Assembly: GCA_963556255.1 (NCBI GenBank)
Contig: OY744611.1
Coordinates: 37,973,306 to 38,037,305, forward strand
Origin: Allolobophora icterica
Taxonomy: Eukaryota > Annelida > Clitellata > Crassiclitellata > Lumbricidae
DNA length: 64,000 nt
Direction: 5' to 3'
Below, piece by piece: positions 37,046-64,000 of this stretch. The notes beneath the pieces are model-generated. The model saw only the letters and a list, made by a program, of their open reading frames with translations, did no database searches and was not told the DNA's origin. Numbering within the stretch: position 1 is the first letter of the stretch; every line of letters begins with the position of its first letter. Made by a program: the position numbers and the translations under genes.

Positions 37046-39029
37046 TGGACTGGACGTTACATTGGTAGTAGGCCCCTAAACAGTAAACAGGCTCAGTATA
37101 TGAAAGCACGTGGCATTTTCCACTCTGACCTGATTACAGTTGGTGAAATATGACGAGCTCCATTTATGGACCTAGGCCTACCTTTAGAAACGACGAGAGA
37201 ATGGCCTTTTGTAAACCTACGCATACTGTCACGCATGGTTGCTGCTATCGAGGGCCACAATGAAGGCCTAAATGCAGGCCTCATTCCATGGTTGCAAATC
37301 GATGAGCTATATCGTGCGCTGGATATGTAATGGCGAAAGTATACTGCTAGGTTTTCAAAACGCCAGTTGATCTGCAAATGACATGCTAACGGAAGAGAGA
37401 CCATTAGCGTTGTGATGGAGGCTGTAATTTATAGATAGTGATCGAAGCTTCTGTCTAACACGTAGGCGTAAATAACAGGCCGCTTGTGATCATTGTCTAC
37501 AGAATGGTTTACATTCTATATGTTTGAAACTCAGTCCGAGCCGAAGACGTTTTTCAAGCCTTGGTTTGTCTCTACACAGTCTGATATTTATTTACCTACT
37601 CACGTATAGGCCTGTGTAGAACTACTTGGGGCAATAGAAAATCGTAGTCGTGATCTAGAAATTTATAACGCGCCACTTAAAACTAAGTGCTGGGCACCAG
37701 CTTATTCACGAGGGCTGTGTCGTGACAGTGGAGTAGTCGAGAGGTAATAATCAGCAACAACCAGATATGCTTATGTACGCATAAATCTTTAATATAAAAT
37801 ATATAGGTTTATGTATATTTATGTTCAGACGTCAGGTGTAGTGCGGTCACTGCCAGGCAAACGGATGCATGTCAGTGTTGAATTAAGCTTGAATCTATGG
37901 CTGCTGCCATAGGTAGGCCTAATGAAAGCAGACCAGTACGTCGGTCCATCTAAGTGTTTGTATTCCAGTATCAATTAGCACACACCTGAGCTGTCGTAAT
38001 TTACCTGTTTTGATCTACCGCGGCCTGCCTCTAGTATTCTGTCTGTACAGCCAGGGTTCCGTGAGTGTATAGTATATACATATAATAAATATATATAATA
38101 TATATTATATGTATATATAAATCACAAGCACATACACAAATACGCGCACGCACTCATGCGCACCTGTGTGTGTCTGCGGTGCCAATTAATGTATAAGCGC
38201 AAACAACAGTTTATTAGGCCTACTTTGTTCCGGAAGAATTTCCATTGCCAGATATTATTTGAGCACATCACAGGCATACTTATAGAGTGGATTCGTTGTG
38301 ATGCATTTAATTACGTATACAAATCAAGGCCTAACCGATAGGCCTTCAGACAAGCGGTCATTTCTACGAATGCATGTTGAGTTATGCGAACAGGTAGTAG
38401 GCCTAACACGCTTACGTCAGCTAACAGGCCTATCGTGTGGTTTGAAAACACGAGTGCATATTATGGGCCTACCTGATAGGCCTGTGGACATTTCAAGCTG
38501 CGTGATTACGCAGCGTAGCCTTCTACGCGTAGTCGCGTACGTGACTAAGCTACAACCGGTGACCTAAAGAACACGAGTCAATAATAAAAACACAGGCTAT
38601 AGTCCAGCAACACGGACCACGCATTAAGAAGCTTGCCCGCGCAGAGAAAGTCAACAGGAGAAACATAGGTCCACACTTAAGCATTTGAAACTATAGCAAA
38701 CGGAAGCGTAGACTCTGTTGACGCATTGATATTAAACGCTAGAACCTTGTTTGAGTCGACTATGTGTAAAGCAGGCTTAGTGCACTTGTATGACAAAGCG
38801 TTGTAGTTAATTAATTATGGCTAATTATTTTGCTGAACACACGCATAAGTAAACAGTCCTTGGTAGACCCCTATAAGTGGGAGTCTTAGCCGCACGCGCT
38901 CTTAACAGTAATATATATTAGAGGAGATAAAGAGATAAAAAAACAGAGAGGAGAGAGCGCGAGATTCTGTAAGTGGACAGGTGTTGAATTCCATGATTAG
39001 TCTGTATTCGGTTATGGTGTCGTTTTAAT
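37046..39029. other. No gene recognised; upstream region of the TRPM gene
   Basis: Contains the segmental duplicate (37572-38290) with its extra insert, an imperfect AT palindrome at about 38069-38120 (TATATACATATAATAAATAT), many TAGGCCTA words, and the putative TRPM promoter region near 38909. Confidence 0.4.
38909..38919 (+). promoter_or_regulatory. Possible TATA element of the TRPM gene
   Basis: TAATATATATTA lies about 110 bp upstream of the first ATG. No transcript evidence; other AT-rich words nearby make this weak. Confidence 0.25.
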
Positions 39030-63357
<24,328 letters not shown>

Positions 63358-63865
63358 TCTGTAAAACCTTGTGCTTTACTGCTTACGCAGTCAGTGTGCG
63401 AGACTGCGGATCAGCTGTTGACAGAGGAGACGAAGTGTGATAGTCTCCAGTGTTTAACGACATCTTATGGCTGTCAGGGCCGTTGACGTCGACCCTGCCT
63501 GACAATTCAGAGGACGGAGACCGGTTAGTTCAAGGATACCGAGACATTGTTTGAATTTACGAGCAAAAGAAACAATTGCATGTCTTGCGTTATTCTACAT
63601 CGGCGCACGTGATCGATGCGTTAAACAGAAAGACTAAGCATGGCAGCGAACGTAGAGTGTTCCCATGTGATTATACGCTTCAAACTGATCATTGAGGCTC
63701 GTATATGTGGGCTAAGTGCCTCTTAAAAGCGGCTTGTACCAGACATTCTTCGTAAACGTGTGCTGAATGACAGATATTATAGGTAAGAACACACAGGCAG
63801 CACAAGTTTTGTTGCTCGATGGTATACGGGAGAATTATCATTTGACCATTTGCCAGAGGCGCAAC
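63358..63865. other. Likely 3' flank of the TRPM gene; no gene seen
   Basis: No coding frame and no clear AATAAA close to the stop. Confidence 0.35.
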
Positions 63866-64000
63866 TTTCGTCTAAAAAGTGGCGGGGTACCAATTTCTTA
63901 CATAGGCCTACACGAAGCAAGGCTGAGACTGCGATCTCTGGGAAGGCACAATAATAAAGTATTCATTGGCATTGTTCAAAAAGTGGGGGTACGGTACCCC
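63866..64000. mobile_element. MITE copy related to 25993-26432 (cut by window edge)
   Basis: Shares GGCGCAACTTTCGTCTAAAA, GGTACCAATTTCTTACATA, CACGAAGCAAGGC and CAATAATAAAGTATT with the left half of the 26-kb element, about 85% alike by eye. Confidence 0.8.

Overview
The window is eukaryotic. It has spliced genes with GT-AG introns (plus one GC-AG), long microsatellites, tRNA-headed SINEs, many non-LTR retrotransposon ends, and several DNA transposons with readable target-site duplications (TSDs). The mix of a Polinton/Maverick, hAT elements, a MULE, a spliced TRPM channel and the very frequent word TAGGCCTA suggests a marine invertebrate animal. I cannot assign the phylum from the sequence alone.

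Region 1 (1 to about 9.9 kb) is most of a Polinton/Maverick (adintovirus-like) element, cut by the left window edge. Minus strand: major capsid protein (N-terminal part), a small basic core-like protein, minor capsid/penton protein, an unrecognised 367-aa protein and a packaging ATPase. Plus strand: a zinc-ribbon/phospholipase A2 protein and a retrovirus-type integrase. Minus strand again: a 1,248-aa protein-primed DNA polymerase B and a small cysteine-rich protein. Every frame read here is open, so the copy looks young or intact. Together the genes would supply replication (PolB), integration (INT), packaging (ATPase), a virion (MCP, mCP, core) and membrane breach (PLA2).

Region 2 (about 9.9-16.3 kb) holds tandem repeats, a small coiled-coil ORF (11.4 kb), a MITE, a second copy of a palindromic motif also found inside the Polinton (12.94 kb), the last exon of an unidentified gene (14.32-14.57 kb) and a SINE. 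Region 3 (16.3-21.2 kb) is a nest of transposons: a decayed hAT element contains a hAT-like element, which contains a MULE with an apparently intact two-exon FLYWCH/MULE transposase. TSDs are visible at all three levels. Region 4 (21.2-30 kb) has nested MITEs, a LINE end with its TSD, minisatellites and microsatellites. Region 5 (30.1-31.1 kb) has one intronless ankyrin-repeat gene with a SOCS-box-like end. Region 6 (31.1-39 kb) has SINEs, segmental duplications of other parts of the window, LINE ends and a second decayed hAT copy.

Region 7 (39.0-63.4 kb, plus strand) is one TRPM-family cation channel gene. I could place 22 exons with compatible reading phases, except one gap between exons 5 and 6 where an exon is missing. 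It covers the N-terminal TRPM homology region, S1-S6 with the pore and the TRP helix, and ends shortly after that with no visible enzyme domain. Its introns carry SINEs, LINE ends, two hAT-type elements with perfect 8-bp TSDs, and a hairpin element built from 13 copies of an 18-bp palindrome.
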